Counted from the stretch's first letter, positions 32,094 to 44,123 are shown. The stretch is DNA of 64,000 bases from Rhodotorula mucilaginosa (GCA_034406715.1 CP137867.1:248001-312000), one strand, 5' to 3'. The notes: generated from the sequence alone by a model not told the origin. Made by a program: numbers and translations.

Positions 32094-33501
32094 TCAAGGC
32101 CCCCACCGCCTTTGCCACTGCTCCGAGCTGATCCTGTAGCAACGCTGGGCGCGCACACTAAGCCGAGCGAGGTTGTGCTGGGGCTGGTGTGGGAAGAAAC
32201 CCGGTGATGGTGGCGCTAGGGCATGTGACCCGTCGTGCGGTGCGTCAAACAAGCTGGCAATACTCAGGAGTTGGGCAGTCTGGTGGCAAAATCAGTGCCG
32301 AGTAGTTGCGCGCACACATCCACTGTGGCGCTAAGCCCAGGTTGACGTCGTTGTCGTACATAGGAAGGCTCAAAACAGGGTATAGTCCGGTCTGTGGCAC
32401 TCATTGTATCAGAGAAGGAGCGCAGGTGGCTTTTGTGCGTATGGCAAACTCACAATGCGCTTGATCACGAAATCCAGAGTCCAGGCGGCCTTGAAGAGCG
32501 TGCAGAGTTAGTGAAAGGGTGTGAGTGCAATATCAAACTGATCAGTGACTGTACTTACAGCAAGATCTCGGATACCATCCGGCTCTTTGTCAATACCGGT
32601 GCAGAGCCGGCGCAGGACACTGAGAAGAGTTCCTCGCTCGACTGGATCGAGCTTAAACTCGGGGCGATATTTGGCCAACTCGCGCAGTGAGTTGCCCCAG
32701 GCTCGTAAAGTCTCAGCCAGTGACTTGCCCTGTGTAGTACTTGTATATGCCAACACCCTCGTAAGGAGAGCTTTGCTCCATTTATCAGTTGAACGTGCCT
32801 GCCTGTCGTAGATAGATGACCCGAGTCCTTGGACGTGTACAGCCGGAACATTCACCATGCTGGCCAAATCGTCACGACGAGCTTGCCACATAGTGCGCAG
32901 TTTACGTTCGTAGGTGTGACGTCCGTTGTCTGCGGGAAGTCGAGGCTCGAGTAGATGTCCCTTATGGTCAAGTTCCTACATTATCCCCTAACAGTGGTCA
33001 GTTCGGATACCTTGGGACCGGTTCCCACATACAGCTGACCTGAGCTAGATGCTCAACAACAGCATGTAGGTCTATCAAGCACTGTGGAATAGCACTGTCA
33101 ACTCCGGTAACTCAACCATCAACATGAACAAGTGAAGTTCAAGGCGCACAATATGGTTTGCAATGTCAACAGGGGCAACCTTAAGGTGGTTGCTCGCATA
33201 GTCGAGTACCCGAACCTTGAGTCTTAGCCAGTAATGGAGTCTTTCTCTGAGCATTGTCCACGGTGAGTTGGCAGTGTGAGATATCGGGGGGAATGCCTTG
33301 ATGCACTCCTCTGCCCATTCATACCAGAGTGCGGCTTTCCTCTGAGCATGGCTCTGAGGCTCCTCCATAGCCCACGCACAAACTTCGTAGAGAGAGGCAA
33401 GCCTAGCAAGTTTGAGCAGACTATGTATCCTGTATGACCTTGTCTTCGTATACTGCCTCAACCCGAGGGGACCGTAAGCTTGCCTCGTCAACAAAGGCCA
33501 T
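32094..33501 (-). pseudogene. Unrecognised paralogous family, copy A (frameshifted last exon)
   Basis: I do not recognise the family. Copies B and C (plus strand, 46-51 kb) share its layout. Exon 1 (to 33150) is helical: WLRLKVRVLDYASNHLKVAP, DIANHI. Exon 2 is 42 nt (33040-33081, CLIDLHAVVEHLAQ). Exon 3 (32559-32975, 139 codons) has TYERKLRTMWQARRDDLASM and PVERGTLLSVLRRLCTGID. Exon 4 is 36 nt (AAWTLDFVIKRI). Exon 5 starts at 32391 with TGLYPVLSLPMYDN and ends RAQRCYRISSEQWQRRWGP. In exon 5 the frame breaks at about 32248 in a short T run (..EYCQLV, then FDAPHDGSHA in another frame). So it is a recent pseudogene or a sequence error. A minus-strand TATA-like word lies at about 33700. The first ATG is uncertain (33501 chosen). 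It is tail to tail with PEX12. Confidence 0.6.
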
Positions 33502-34120
33502 TGCTGGTAACTGCTGGACGCGTAGTGGAGTGGCTTGAGGACTCGAGAGTCGGTGGCAGGAAAAGGAAGAGGACAAACATAAACGGTTCGAGGTGTAGCG
33601 CTGGTGGCACCTCCGCGGACAGTCCGGAACACGCTTCGGCTGAAAATCCGGAGCAGAGCACATAGTGACGTGCACGATGTCTCGCTCACGTGGCTTATAT
33701 AGCTCTCGTCCGAGGCAGTCCGCGCACCCCACCTTCCCGAGACTCCTCTTCCTTTTCTTCACCGGTTTTCGTTCTGCCGAACCAGCAATGCGGGGCATCG
33801 ACACGACAGCAAACTGTCTGTATGTACCCCTTACTCCTCCTACTTGTAAGCTCCGGCAGCTCTCGCACGATCCTGGTGAGTCGACCTCCGCGCCGAGCTT
33901 TGTTGCAACAGATGCCTCTCGCTTTCCGCTCAGAATCGCCACCGGTGTGTCCACCACGCCCGCTTCCGCCCATGCCAGCCCCACAGCAAGCTGACTGGAT
34001 CCGGACTATGTCCCGCAGATTGTTCGCCCTGTACCGATTCGACCATGGCTGCAAGCAACTTCAACGGGGTTTCGCCACCCGACGACGCCTTCGACCGCGC
34101 GCACGAATGCTAGACCGCCG

Positions 34121-35519
34121 ATGCTAGCTCGCGCACCGAGCCCTTCTCCCAGCTACAGAGGCACCGGATCAGTCACCTGTACAATAGCTTCGAATCGCCC
34201 TCCTTCGATCGCTCCGACATCGCGAACCGGAGGTCCTCCGCCACCTCGCCGGCTGCCAGGCGCCGCTTTCGGCGTCCGACCACCCAGTCCTTGCAGCAGC
34301 CGGTCTTCGGCCGAGGGTGCGCTCAGAAGAGTCACCCCTGTCACTCCGAAGGGGCCAATCACCTTTCGCATCTCGACAATCTCGCCGCCGCATCAAACGC
34401 GGACTTCCTCGCTGCCGCCGACGCCTCCTCCTTCAAGGCCTCCTTTGTACGGTCCAGCTCGGCCAGCTCAATCTGCTAGCAATTCTGGCCCGATCCACTA
34501 CACCTGGATGAATCCGCACGTTCCACCGCCGCCACTACCGCACCGAGAGGGCGAGCACCTCAAAACGTCGAACTTGGTCATCCTGCGAGGGAAACCTCGC
34601 GTCGGGATCATCTGCTGGGAAGAAGCGGCGGCGCATTCGATCGTAAGAGCGTTGGAAGAGATGGAAGATCTCTTGAGGAAGAGATTCCCGAAGCAGTGGA
34701 TGCACTCGCAAAGAGGCGAGGTGTCGAAGCTGGTGAAAGGCCTGATGGAAGTCGTGGTGGCGGTACTGGCGTTCATGGAAGAGACGGAAGTGGGGCTCAA
34801 GGTGAGCAGCAGAAGAGAAACTGCGTCCACGCCCGCGAGACAGTGACGCAAGGCACTTCGAGGAGGACAGGAGAGCGGCGTCGTGGCCGAGAAGTTCCTG
34901 TGTTGGACTAGCGGCGACATGTCGGATTGGCGGGCGAGAGCCTGGTATCACGCCGAAAATGCAGTCCCAACTATCGCGTACGCCCAGGAAGAGTTGCCGA
35001 GGGTGATTCAGCGGGTTCAAGCCCATCGACAGTACTCTTTTCCCGGTGAGCCTGTTTTCGCGTCCTCTAGGAAGGCGAGGAAGCCACCTCTGACATGAGT
35101 CGCACCGCCACTAGCTGCAGTGTCGAAGCGCCTGCGCGAAGCGGTCCGCCATCTCGAGCTGTTACACTCGGCCTGGTTGGTCGAAGTCGCGCATCCCGTC
35201 TCTGCCAAGCTTCGCCAATGGGCGCACCAGCGCGGCGACCCTTCAATGTGGTACGAGCTTCAGTGGCGCGTCAAGGCGTTCGCGGAAGGTTGCAAGAGGA
35301 CGTCCTTGATGCGCATCCACCTCGCCAAGACTTGCGAGCGGTTCCTGCATTTCGTCCGCAGGCGAGTCCCCATTCGTCCGCCTCGTCACGGGCTTACTGA
35401 CTCTGAGGACAGGATGTCGCAGACGCGGAGGCATATCAGTCGTCGATTACGTCGCCTACTTTACGCGCCTCGAATCGTGCGTGCCGTCCGCAGCGGGGGT
35501 CAAGATGCAGCGCGAGTTG
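34121..35519 (+). CDS. Unrecognised protein, divergent neighbour of family copy A
   Basis: No family recognised. It has a Pro/Ser-rich N-terminus (residues 1-125), then a helical region AAAHSIVRALEEMEDLLRKR and EVSKLVKGLMEVVVAVLAFM. After a GTGAGC intron comes an exon ESGVVAEKFLCWTSGDMSDW, RARAWYHAENAVP, then VSKRLREAVRHLELLHSAWL and AKLRQWAHQRGDPSMWYELQ. The end is either after a splice at about 35363/35413 (DVADAEAYQSS.., stop 35519) or in another frame at 35590. Exon 1 helix, a W-R-x-R block and an L-x-x-W-A-x-x-x-G block occur in the same order as in family copies A-C, but similarity is too weak to claim kinship. It could be a distant member. Confidence 0.45.
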
Positions 35520-35856
35520 ACCAGGTCGCGTCGGTGACGGGCATGGGAGCAACTTTACATCCACTCCGGTCGCATCGTGGTGTTGAATGAAGTGCAATAG
35601 CTTGTCGTTGAAGCATAGCTGCATCGGGGCGAAAGCGTCTGGCTGCGACCGACCTGATCTGAAGGAAGCGGGTGGCGGCGGAGTAGGTCGGAGCGAGATC
35701 GCGTTTGTTCAGGGGGACGGAAGCGGATGTCCTGTGCTCTGCCGTTGCTAAACAGAGTCCTCCCGTGCATTCCATTGGCGGAAGAGTGAGTTGTCCGAGG
35801 CGAGGCGAGGCGATGAAGAAAAGACGAACTTCTTTCTCGACCTCGTGCAGCTCACC

Positions 35857-36694
35857 ATGTCGCTCATTCTGTCACCAGCGCAATGCGCACGAGCAGCAGC
35901 TGCATACCGCGTGAGTTCCTGACTACCGCCCTTTTGTCTCCCGGCACTATACGCCCTCTCTGCTGACCTCGAGTCTTCGGTTCCGCGTCGGCCTTGTTTC
36001 CCGCTCGCAGGCTCTGTTACGGGCACAGAGATTGACGTTCAAAGGCGACGAGTTTGCCTTGAAAGGTCAGCTCGTGGTCGCGCTGTCTCCCTGAACGCCG
36101 CGCTGACACCGACCGCGTAAACAGCCGCGCACCAGCAAACTCGCGTCCTCTTTAACCGCTTCATCCCTTCCGCCTCGGCGACTCGATCCCCCTTCTCATC
36201 CTCCAACCCTTTGACCGACTCTTCGCCGCTACCGCCACCGGCCCTCGCGCCGGAAGGGGAATTGACACCTGAAAGAGTCGACGAGCACATCGCGGGAGCG
36301 TTCGAGATTGCCGAGTTCCTGAAGAAAAATGTCGTGCAGGGCGTCAGGACAGACGAGGGCAACTACTGTGAGTCTTTACCTTGCGCCTGCAAGTCCGGCG
36401 CGGCTGCCGTCGCTGACCCAGCTTCCCGTTTCACTCTCTCCCTGCTCACGATCGACTCCTTCTTGCGCGACCCGACACTCGCCGCGACTCTTGCTGCTTC
36501 CAGCTCTCCGGATCCACGAAGAAACTGAACGAGGCGACAACGACTCGATCAAGAAGAAAGCCGAGATCCCGCCCGAGATCAAGAACGTCAACTTGCGCCG
36601 GCGGCGACGGAGAAAGGGCGACGCAGCAGAGGCGGCCGCTGCTGCCGAGCCGGTCGGCTGCTGTGGTGGCGGAGCGGCAAACCCCTCAGCATAG
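35857..36694 (+). CDS. MZM1: Mzm1/LYRM7-like complex III assembly factor
   Basis: Mzm1 is a matrix LYR-motif protein that stabilises the Rieske iron-sulfur protein before its insertion into complex III. Four exons (35857-35910, 36011-36065, 36125-36367, 36504-36694) splice in phase: MSLILSPAQCARAAAAYR/ALLRAQRLTFKGDEFALK/AAHQQTRVLFNRF../..NY/SLRIHEETERGDNDSIKKK. The AYRALLRA start is the LYR-type motif (YR present, Leu replaced by Ala). AGAFEIAEFLKKNVVQGVRT and the RIHEETERGDNDSIK block are Mzm1 hallmarks. A basic stretch and a Cys/Gly tail (CCGGGAANPSA) are added at the C-terminus. It is convergent with TRP2. Confidence 0.88.
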
Positions 36695-36849
36695 CATGGG
36701 CAAACCGTAGAACTGGGTTGGAAATCGCTCGTTTGCGCGGATCAGCCCTCTCCCCCAAGTCAGAAGCGGCTTGTGAGCAGAGGTCACCGCACTTGCGAGG
36801 AGACAACACGACTGCGAAGGGTATCTGAACACGAATTGCGCTCTATCGT

Positions 36850-39191
36850 TTACTGCTGCTCCTCTTCGTCCTGCAAAGCCGCGTAGTAGGCTGAGTGGTC
36901 GAAGAGACGGGTCAGTCCTGCAAGCTCTCGCGCTCGAAAGAAACTCTCGGTGGATAGGACTCGGGCACCGCACCTTCTGCCTCCTCGATGCACCGCACGT
37001 TCGCCCCGAGCTTATTGACCGTCTCGACATACTCCTCAAACTCGTCACTGTCGAACACGATCCCGCCGCCTGCCTGCAAAGAAGCGACGCCGTCCTTGAA
37101 GACCATGGTCCGGATCGCGATGCACGTGTCCATCGAGTCGGGCGCGAAATCAAAGTGGCCGACTGCGCCCGCGTAGGCGCCGCGGCGCTCGCGCTCGAGG
37201 GCCGAGACGAGCTCGATCGCGCGGATCTTGGGGGCGCCAGAGACGGTGCCGGCCGGGAAGATGGACCGGAATGCAGTGAACCTGTACGAATGAATGGAGA
37301 GCAACAACAGCGGCAACGGGACATGAGGAAACAAAGTCAATGCCCGCTCAACAGAACCGCATCAAGGTGAAACCCGAAACCGCCGCACCGGTCCTGATCG
37401 GCGCGGAGCATCCCGCTGACCTGACTGGTCAAGTGCATCACGTGCGAGAACTTCTCGACCTGCATGAGCGAGTCGACGACGACCGTCTCGGGCTTGCACA
37501 CCCGGTTGATGTCGTTCCGGGCGAGGTCGACCAGCATGACGTGTTCGGCGCGGTCCTTGACCGACGCGGCGAGCTGAGCCGCGAGTTCGGCGTCCTCTGT
37601 GCGCCATCGTTTTCATGTACGAGCGTATCAGCTACATGTTGACGAGGGAATCTGTCTGAACCCGAGCTGAAGGATGCCGTTAGAAGATTTGACGCACCTT
37701 CAGCCGTTTTTCCTCTCCGAACGGTACCGGCGATGGCGTGGTTCGTCACCTTTCCGCCTTCCTCGACCTTGCAGAGACATTCGGGCGATGCGCCGACGAG
37801 TTGAGTCCCGTTGCCGCATTCGATGTAGAACATGTACGGCGACGGATTCAGTTGGCGGAGGTGGCTGTGAGGTTATCCCCAGAAGCGCTTCTAGTCAGCC
37901 AGCGTACCATCGCCACACGTTGACCTTTTGTATAGACTAGACGACAAATCGGGGTGATGAACTCACCGGTAGACGTTGAACGGGTGCAGCTTGGTCTCCC
38001 TCCGCAGGCGTTGACTCGGCACTGCCTGGATGATCTCACCTTGGACGATGCTCTCCTTCAAACTCGTCACGAACCGTTCGTACCCTTCCCTGCCGACGTT
38101 GCTCATCTTGTCCAACCGGAGATACCGTTCCTCGGGCGTCTCGTCCTTCGGGACCGGGTTCGCCGACAGGTCGATCCGCGGTTGGTTCACCTGCGGGAGC
38201 GGGCCCGTCGAACTGAGCTTGTCCGCGACGGACTTGATCTGCTGTGCGGCGAGGTGGTACGATTCCGTGATCGATTCTTTGGTGACCGAGGTCGCAGACG
38301 AGGGGAGGTAGATGTGCGAGACGACGTAGACACGCTGGAAGAGGTGGTCGAACGCGACGAGCGAGTCGTGCAGCATAAAGACGGATTCGGGAATGCCCAA
38401 CGGGTCGGCGAGGTCGTCGCGAGCAGTTTTGGGCTCAAAGTAGCGGATACAGTCGTAGCCGACGTAGCCGATCGCGCCGCCTGTTTCATCCCGCCTTGTC
38501 AGCTTTGCCGATCTTTTGAACCAGAGATGTTACTGGACGGAACGGACCGGTCAGGGGTGGTGCTCCGGGGACTTTGATCGCCTTGTACTCCTCCAGTTTG
38601 GCCTTCAAGGGCGTCAGCGGGTCGACGGCGCCTCCCTCCTCATTCGGACCGGTCCTGTAAATCTCCTTCGGGTCTGCGCGCAACCGGTCGGTCAGCCCTC
38701 GAGCGCATCCGGATGTCGTTCCAGCACAAAAGCTGGCTGGTTATATAGGGGGCGTGCGGGTGCAACGTACTCGCGCCGACAAAGCTCCACCTGCCTGCCG
38801 TCTCGCCCTTGACGGCACTCTCGAAGAGGAAGCTCTCTACGCCTCGGGCACCATCGGTGAGTCGGAGGTAGGCGACGACGGGAGTGAGGATATCGGCGGG
38901 CAAGGTGGTCCAGATGGGCAAGCAGTTGCCGTCGAGGCGAGACCCGGACGACGAAGACGACGAAGGGAGCAAGGTCGACAGGACCTCGTCGAGCGACTGA
39001 GAGAGCTTTGGCTGCGAGCGGGAGAGAGGAGGTCGGTCAATCACATTCAGCGCTACTCGTGGCTCCGCCAGGCCAGGTGGTCGGTCAGAGTGCTGCAGCG
39101 TCCCTCATCGACAGTTCGGGATGAAGGAGAAGTCGTTCCGACTCCGGGCACAGACGGGGAGTGGTAAGGGGTCCAGACTGACCACAGGCAT
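36850..39191 (-). CDS. TRP2: Anthranilate synthase component I
   Basis: Makes anthranilate from chorismate with ammonia supplied by the TRP3-type glutaminase; first step of tryptophan synthesis. The N-terminal part has [20 protein letters not shown] and [20 protein letters not shown] (tryptophan feedback site region), then [17 protein letters not shown]. The chorismate-binding core: [112 protein letters not shown] and [20 protein letters not shown]. The last exon is reached by an intron after EEAEG and reads [20 protein letters not shown]. The N-terminus is uncertain. An acceptor (CTCGCAG) precedes [14 protein letters not shown] at about 39022, and the ATG at 39191 with a donor right after it is the only fitting start I found. 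Confidence 0.88.
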
Positions 39192-39742
39192 ATCTGTTAC
39201 GCTCGTTACCGCAGTCACACAGTCTCACGGCGTGCGGGTTGGCGAATGCGGACGAGTCAACCCTGCCGCTGACTTTTCGGACTCGGCCGACGTCCGCGCA
39301 AGTCCGTCTCAAATCCGTCTTCTTTTCTACCCTAGCAGGACTGTTCTAGAGACGCTGTTCGATAGCTCACTAGCTCAAGTACAGCTTACGAGGCTCGAGA
39401 CGCAGTATTCATCGCGTTATTTTTGCTGGATCCGAGCCGCTCGCAGGTGCATCTCTTGCCAGCTCGGCAGGGCTCTCAGAGAGTCTCCAAAGACATGGAG
39501 GTGCAGCGTTTCGACGACAGCAGAGAAGTACTCCTGCGTTCATGGCTGCTGTACGGCAGGCGGGACCCGACCGCGTTCCCTGGCGCATGCAATGTGCCCC
39601 TTGACCCGGCGGACATGGACAGAGTCGTCTGTCGGTGTTTGCTGGGGTCGATACCCTGCATCGGCCCGTGTTGAGCGTCGACGGCATGTCTCTGCGACGG
39701 ACCGTCGGCTCGAGCGTCGACAAGACGGCGGAAAAGGGCAGG
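39192..39742. other. Spacer
   Basis: TRP2 promoter side and the 3' side of the dynactin-like gene. No supported coding frame and no repeat. Confidence 0.45.
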
Positions 39743-40655
39743 TCAAGAAATGTCGAGCGATTGATCGCGCGCCTTTTCGAGCCGAGTCAAGGTCGTCTCG
39801 GCTTCCGTCAGGAGATCATCCCACGAGACGAATAGTTCCGACATGGTCGAGATCTGTGCGCAAGGAAGTTGGGATGAACAGACGAATTCTGCGGTAGCTC
39901 TCTCGAAAGTAACGCCGAGAGGAGCAGGCTGATGCCAATTTCGGGGGACGCACGTGATGGTTATACCGCTGCAGGAGGACGGTCATCCGTGCCTCCAAGT
40001 CTGAGTACTTTCTTGACAGCGGTACCGCGGCTGATCGAGTTTGCGCGAGGGCCTCCTTGAGCTGTTCGTGCTCTGCCAGTCCATCATGATCGAGAAAGAG
40101 GGGTAGTCAACATCTCGTCGCGTATATGGCAGAGGTCCCGGACGCAGACTGTATCTCGCCAGTTATTGAGACTGACCAGGTAAGCGACCGGCATCGACCA
40201 CGTTCTGTTCGTCGAGGACTTGCAACTCGCGCAGGTCCTTTTCGAGCGTGCGGATTTCGTGTTCCGCTTCGAGAACCAGGGTCGCTTTCGCCTCGGCGGT
40301 CAAACCCTCCGAGCCGGGAGCTTCGATTGCGAGGGTGCCGATAGAGAGTAAAGGGGCGTTGGCGTCGTCTGTGCGGCGGACTTGGCGTCAGCAAAGAGAG
40401 CCAAGGTGCAAGTGGGGATGGAGGGGCCTCACAATTGGCGACAAAGCGCTTGATCGCGTCGGACCCATTCGCCCGCTTGTCGACTACAGTTCTGAGCTGG
40501 TCCTGCAGCGCTGCAACGTGCCTCGTGAGGGGGATTCGGGCTGGTGAAGGAGCGGCGTTGGAAGGCGGCGGTGCGAGCAACTGTTCGAGAAACCGGAGTC
40601 GAAGTTCGAGCGCCGTCGCGGGCGAGATTGGTCGAGGTTGCTCTTCTAGCGTCAT
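39743..40655 (-). CDS. Dynactin subunit 3 (p24/Ldb18)-like coiled-coil protein
   Basis: Dynactin p24 is a small helical shoulder-arm subunit of the dynein activator. Exon 1 reads MTLEEQPRPISPATALELRL/RFLEQLLAPPP and TRHVAALQDQLRTVVDKRAN, then NAPLLSIGTLAIEAPG, LEAEHEIRTLEKDLRELQVL, EHEQLKEALAQTRSAAV, YSDLEARMTVLLQRYNHHV and the last exon ISTMSELFVSWDDLLTEAET ending ARDQSLDIS. The small size (roughly 200 residues), the heptad pattern, and a C-terminal SELFVSWDDLL block like that of p24 support the call; sequence in this family is poorly conserved. Four short introns. It is divergent from the lyase gene. Confidence 0.65.
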
Positions 40656-41235
40656 TGCCGTTCTCTAGAATGCAGCACAGGCCGTGCGTAGTTGCTCAAC
40701 AGTCGCTGCCGCTTTTCTCATCATCCAACGTCGTTTTGCTTCCGCGTGAGATCGACCCTTGCTCGCCTTCTTTCGGTACTCGGTTCTCTCTTGCCCTTAC
40801 ACGGCTCAGAGGCGAGATCAATAGCTTGCTATGCATCGACGACTGCGTCACTACGCGCACGCCGGATCTTGAGCGCTGCCGAACTCCCACTCGCTCATTC
40901 GAGTTGCTTGCTCAGCCATCTCGACCGCTCTCGTTCAGCCATCTCGCCAAGTTGTCACCACGCTGCCCGCCGTCTCTCCCGATATTGCAAATGCTGAAAG
41001 ATGCCATTCAAGCTCTGCTACGGCCTTTCGCTCACTCGGGAAAGCCGCCTTTGTGTCACGCTGTCGAGCAGATCTCTTGGCACACCGGGTTCACCTCCAA
41101 GAACTCGACCAGCGACCGGGTCCTCCTTCCGCTACTTCACCTGCATCCGCACTAGCGCTAGCGACACTTGAACCGTCCGTACCCGCTCTACACACCTGAA
41201 CTAATCGCTCGTAGAAAAGGAAGACCTCGTTCGCC

Positions 41236-43279
41236 ATGTCTTTCAAGACCTGCACCTCGGCCCTGGTGCTCGCACTCTCCCTCGTCGAGTCCGTCACCGC
41301 CTTGCCGACGACCTCGACACCCAGCAACATCAAGAACGCTCAAGATACCGCGCTGTGGTCCGCCTTCGCCGAGACCGAGGACGCCTTCTGGGTCCCGGCC
41401 GGTCCAGCCTACCGCGTGCCCGATGTCCCGTTCTACAGCAACTACACGGGCGGCGCTTTCACCGGCGGACGGGAGCCGACACCCTCCATCTCGCTCGTCA
41501 TGCCGACATTCTCGACCGCGACTACCGACTCGCCCACCTCCTCTTCAACGAAGCGGAAACGGTCTCGCGTGAGATTGTCCGACGACGACGACGACGACGA
41601 GAGGCATCCCGAGGCGGAGAAGCGGGCTATCTGCAGCACGCCCCCAAGAGCACCGACGACCAAGTTGCTCACGCTCTTGCAGGTTCAGGCTGGCCAAGGC
41701 ATCCTGCCCCCTTGGCGGCTGTACCAACTTGAGAAACTCGAGTCGGCTTACGCGCTAGCCGCCAGCGCGGCGTGCGCGAGCACCTCGACTTCGTCGTCTT
41801 CAACGACGGCAGCTACTACTACGACGACTTCGGCGCCGACATCATCGAGCGCGACGACCACGTCTCGTGTACCTGTCTCGACTACCACGAGCTCGCCTCG
41901 GCCCGTCACGACCACGACTCGACCACAAACCACAACAACCACTACTACCACGACAACAACCACCACAACGACAACGTCAAGGAGCACGACGACCTCCAGC
42001 AAGCCATCGACCACCTCGACAAAGCCAACCACCACTCCTTCGCCCAAGCCGACGGGGATCACCTCATGGAAGCAAAAGACCTGGTTCTACTCGCTCGCGT
42101 CCTTCCTCGAGAACGTCGTCGACAAACAGAACTGGTCGTGGGGCGACGACAACGTCGCCGTCGTCGGCAAGGGCGTGCCTGCGCACGAGTGGACGGGCGG
42201 CGTCGCGAAAGATACGGATAGCGCGTTGCAGGTCGCGTACCCGAAAGGGTCTCGGAACCCGAGCGCGACTCCGGTCGGCGGCATGGGCTTCTACTCCTCC
42301 AAGCGTGAGTCTCCCTCTGTGCGTCTCATGTCTGCCCTAAACTCGTCGCTGACTTTGCAATTTGCCCCGTCAGTCGATATCTCGACCGCCCACAACGTCT
42401 CGTTCAGCTATTCCGTCTTCTTCCCGACCGACTTTGATTTCGTCAAGGGCGGCAAACTCCCCGGCCTCTACGGCGGCGCGAAAGCCTGCTCGGGCGGGTC
42501 CGCCGCCCAGTCGTGCTGGTCCGCGCGGCTCATGTTCCGCACCGGCGGGATGGGCGAACTGTACCTGTACGCGCCGCGCGAGAAGCAGGTCGACGCGTTG
42601 TGCACGATCGGTCCGCTCAGCTACTGCAACTCGGTCTACGGGATGAGTATCGGTCGTGGGAGCTGGACGTTCAAGCGCGGCGAGTGGAGCAACATCCGTC
42701 AAGACATCTGGCTCAACACGCCCGGCAAGCCCGACGGCGGCTTCAACATCTGGTGAACTTTTGCTCCTCCTTGCCTCTTTCTTTAGGTTTCTCGAGCTGA
42801 CGATGGGTCCGCCGCTCAGGGTTAACAACAGGCTCGTCTTGCACTCGAACTCGGTCTACTACCGCAACACCGCCGCCGGCTTGATCTCGAACGGTACCGG
42901 CACCGGTCCAGAGAACCTCCCTCTCATCGACTACGACGCCTTGCCCGACAACGTCACGATCCCGAACGGCGGCTTCCGGACCAATCCGCTCGGCAGCGTC
43001 GGCACCTCTTCCTCTTCCACCACCCCCGCCGTCAAAGCCGTGACCCTCCCTGCGACGGCACCTCCATCGTCCACTCTCGAGATTGCGCCGGCGCCGGTCG
43101 GTCCGTCACGGCGTCGAGCGCGCCGAGTTCTCGACTCGCTCTTCAAGCGCAAGACGCTCACCGTCCCCGGGTTCAACGGCGCCATGGTCCAGACCTTCTT
43201 TGGCGGTTCGACGGCGAGTTGGAACTCGCCCAAACTGCAGTACTCGTACTTCCGAGGGCTCCGATTCCAGATCAATTAG
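41236..43279 (+). CDS. Secreted polysaccharide lyase family 14-like protein
   Basis: Three exons (41236-42304, 42374-42752, 42820-43279) in phase, 635 residues. A signal peptide MSFKTCTSALVLALSLVE..VTALP is followed by a pro-like segment and an acidic/dibasic stretch (DDDDDDERHPEAEKR, a Kex2-type KR site). A Thr/Ser-rich O-glycosylated linker of about 100 residues comes next. The catalytic part begins at SWKQKTWFYSLASFLENV. It contains FSYSVFFPTDFDFVKGGKLPG, LYGGAKACSGG, SARLMFRTGGMGELYLYAPR, SIGRGSWTFKRGEWSNIRQD, LNTPGKPDGGF and W/VNNRLVLHSNSVYYRN, the jelly-roll core seen in PL14 alginate/glucuronan lyases. The C-terminus MVQTFFGGSTASWNSPKL, QYSYFRGLRFQIN is the family's closing strand. The substrate cannot be told. 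Confidence 0.85.
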
Positions 43280-43781
43280 AAACTCCCAGCCCCTTGTAAT
43301 ACACACATCCTCTTTATGCTCACCAAGGACCTGCCTATCACTGCTCAAAGTTCCTCCGGCGCGCACGCACAGAGGCCGAGACCTATCGCATCGGCTTTGT
43401 GCTGACCGTTCTGGAGCTCCGAGCTTTTGACAACGTCGAGCTTGCCCCGAGGCAAGCCGAGAACGCTTTCACTCTGGTCCGTGGCTTCAAAGCCGCGCGC
43501 AGCTAGGACCTGAATCCCCAGAAGAATCGCATATCGAAGTGGCAGTGCACCCTCGCAGGAGCCTCGGGCCTCCGCGTTTTCCAACGACTCAACCAAAAGG
43601 CCTGCGGGATGTCCGCGGGACGACGAACGTGACTTGGAGCGACACCTCCAAAGCGATTGTGTGCGCGCCTTTCTCTCTTTCAACCTCTCTGCCCAACCGG
43701 AGTCGTGAGCTCGAGTATTGCCCTCGGGCACCGCAACGCTCCAGTGCCGCTTTTCCCAGCCCGAATCGAGCAAATCATCTC

Positions 43782-44123
43782 ATGCCCATCCTTCTCCAGG
43801 ACAAGGTCCCCGATCCGAGGGCCCCCGACCGGTCTGCCAGCATTCCGATGCTGACATTGAGCCTGAAGCAGTTGGCCGAATTTGCCACTGCCTATGAATT
43901 TCCTTCGAATGACAGTTTGGCGGATGTATGGCTCAAACGCGCGGAACTGCGCCTCAAGCAGATCTTCACGGTCGCACGTTTGTACAGCAACTTTACTGAA
44001 GTCAACGAATGGTGGAGACAGCTCCAGTGTGATGTCTACCACTGGCTCAAGATCAAGTACGCCGTCCTCCGATATGCCCTCAAAGAACTCGGTGTTCCCG
44101 CAATTGACATCGTGGGCCAAATC
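43782..44123 (+). pseudogene. Unrecognised paralogous family, copy E (first exon only)
   Basis: A 114-codon open exon MPILLQDKVPDPRAPDRSAS.. with SLKQLAEFATAYEF, RAELRLKQIFTVARLYSNF, EWWRQLQCDVYHWLKIKYAV, LRYALKELGVPAIDIVGQI, ending at a GTGAGT donor. It aligns with exon 1 of copies A and C, including the end (DIVGQI, DIANHI, DIADQI). No matching small exon or later exon follows before copy B begins at 46.3 kb, so it looks truncated by rearrangement or insertion. Alternatively it belongs to a gene with unrelated downstream exons that I could not find. Confidence 0.55.

Noticed and set aside
32094-35590. HD1/HD2 mating-type locus
   Set aside because: Divergent layout fits, but neither protein shows the WFxNxR recognition helix or a TALE insertion. 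Kept only as a structural remark.
41748-42062. Minus-strand Val-rich frame under the lyase Thr linker
   Set aside because: Direct antisense of an ACC/ACG-rich Thr repeat.
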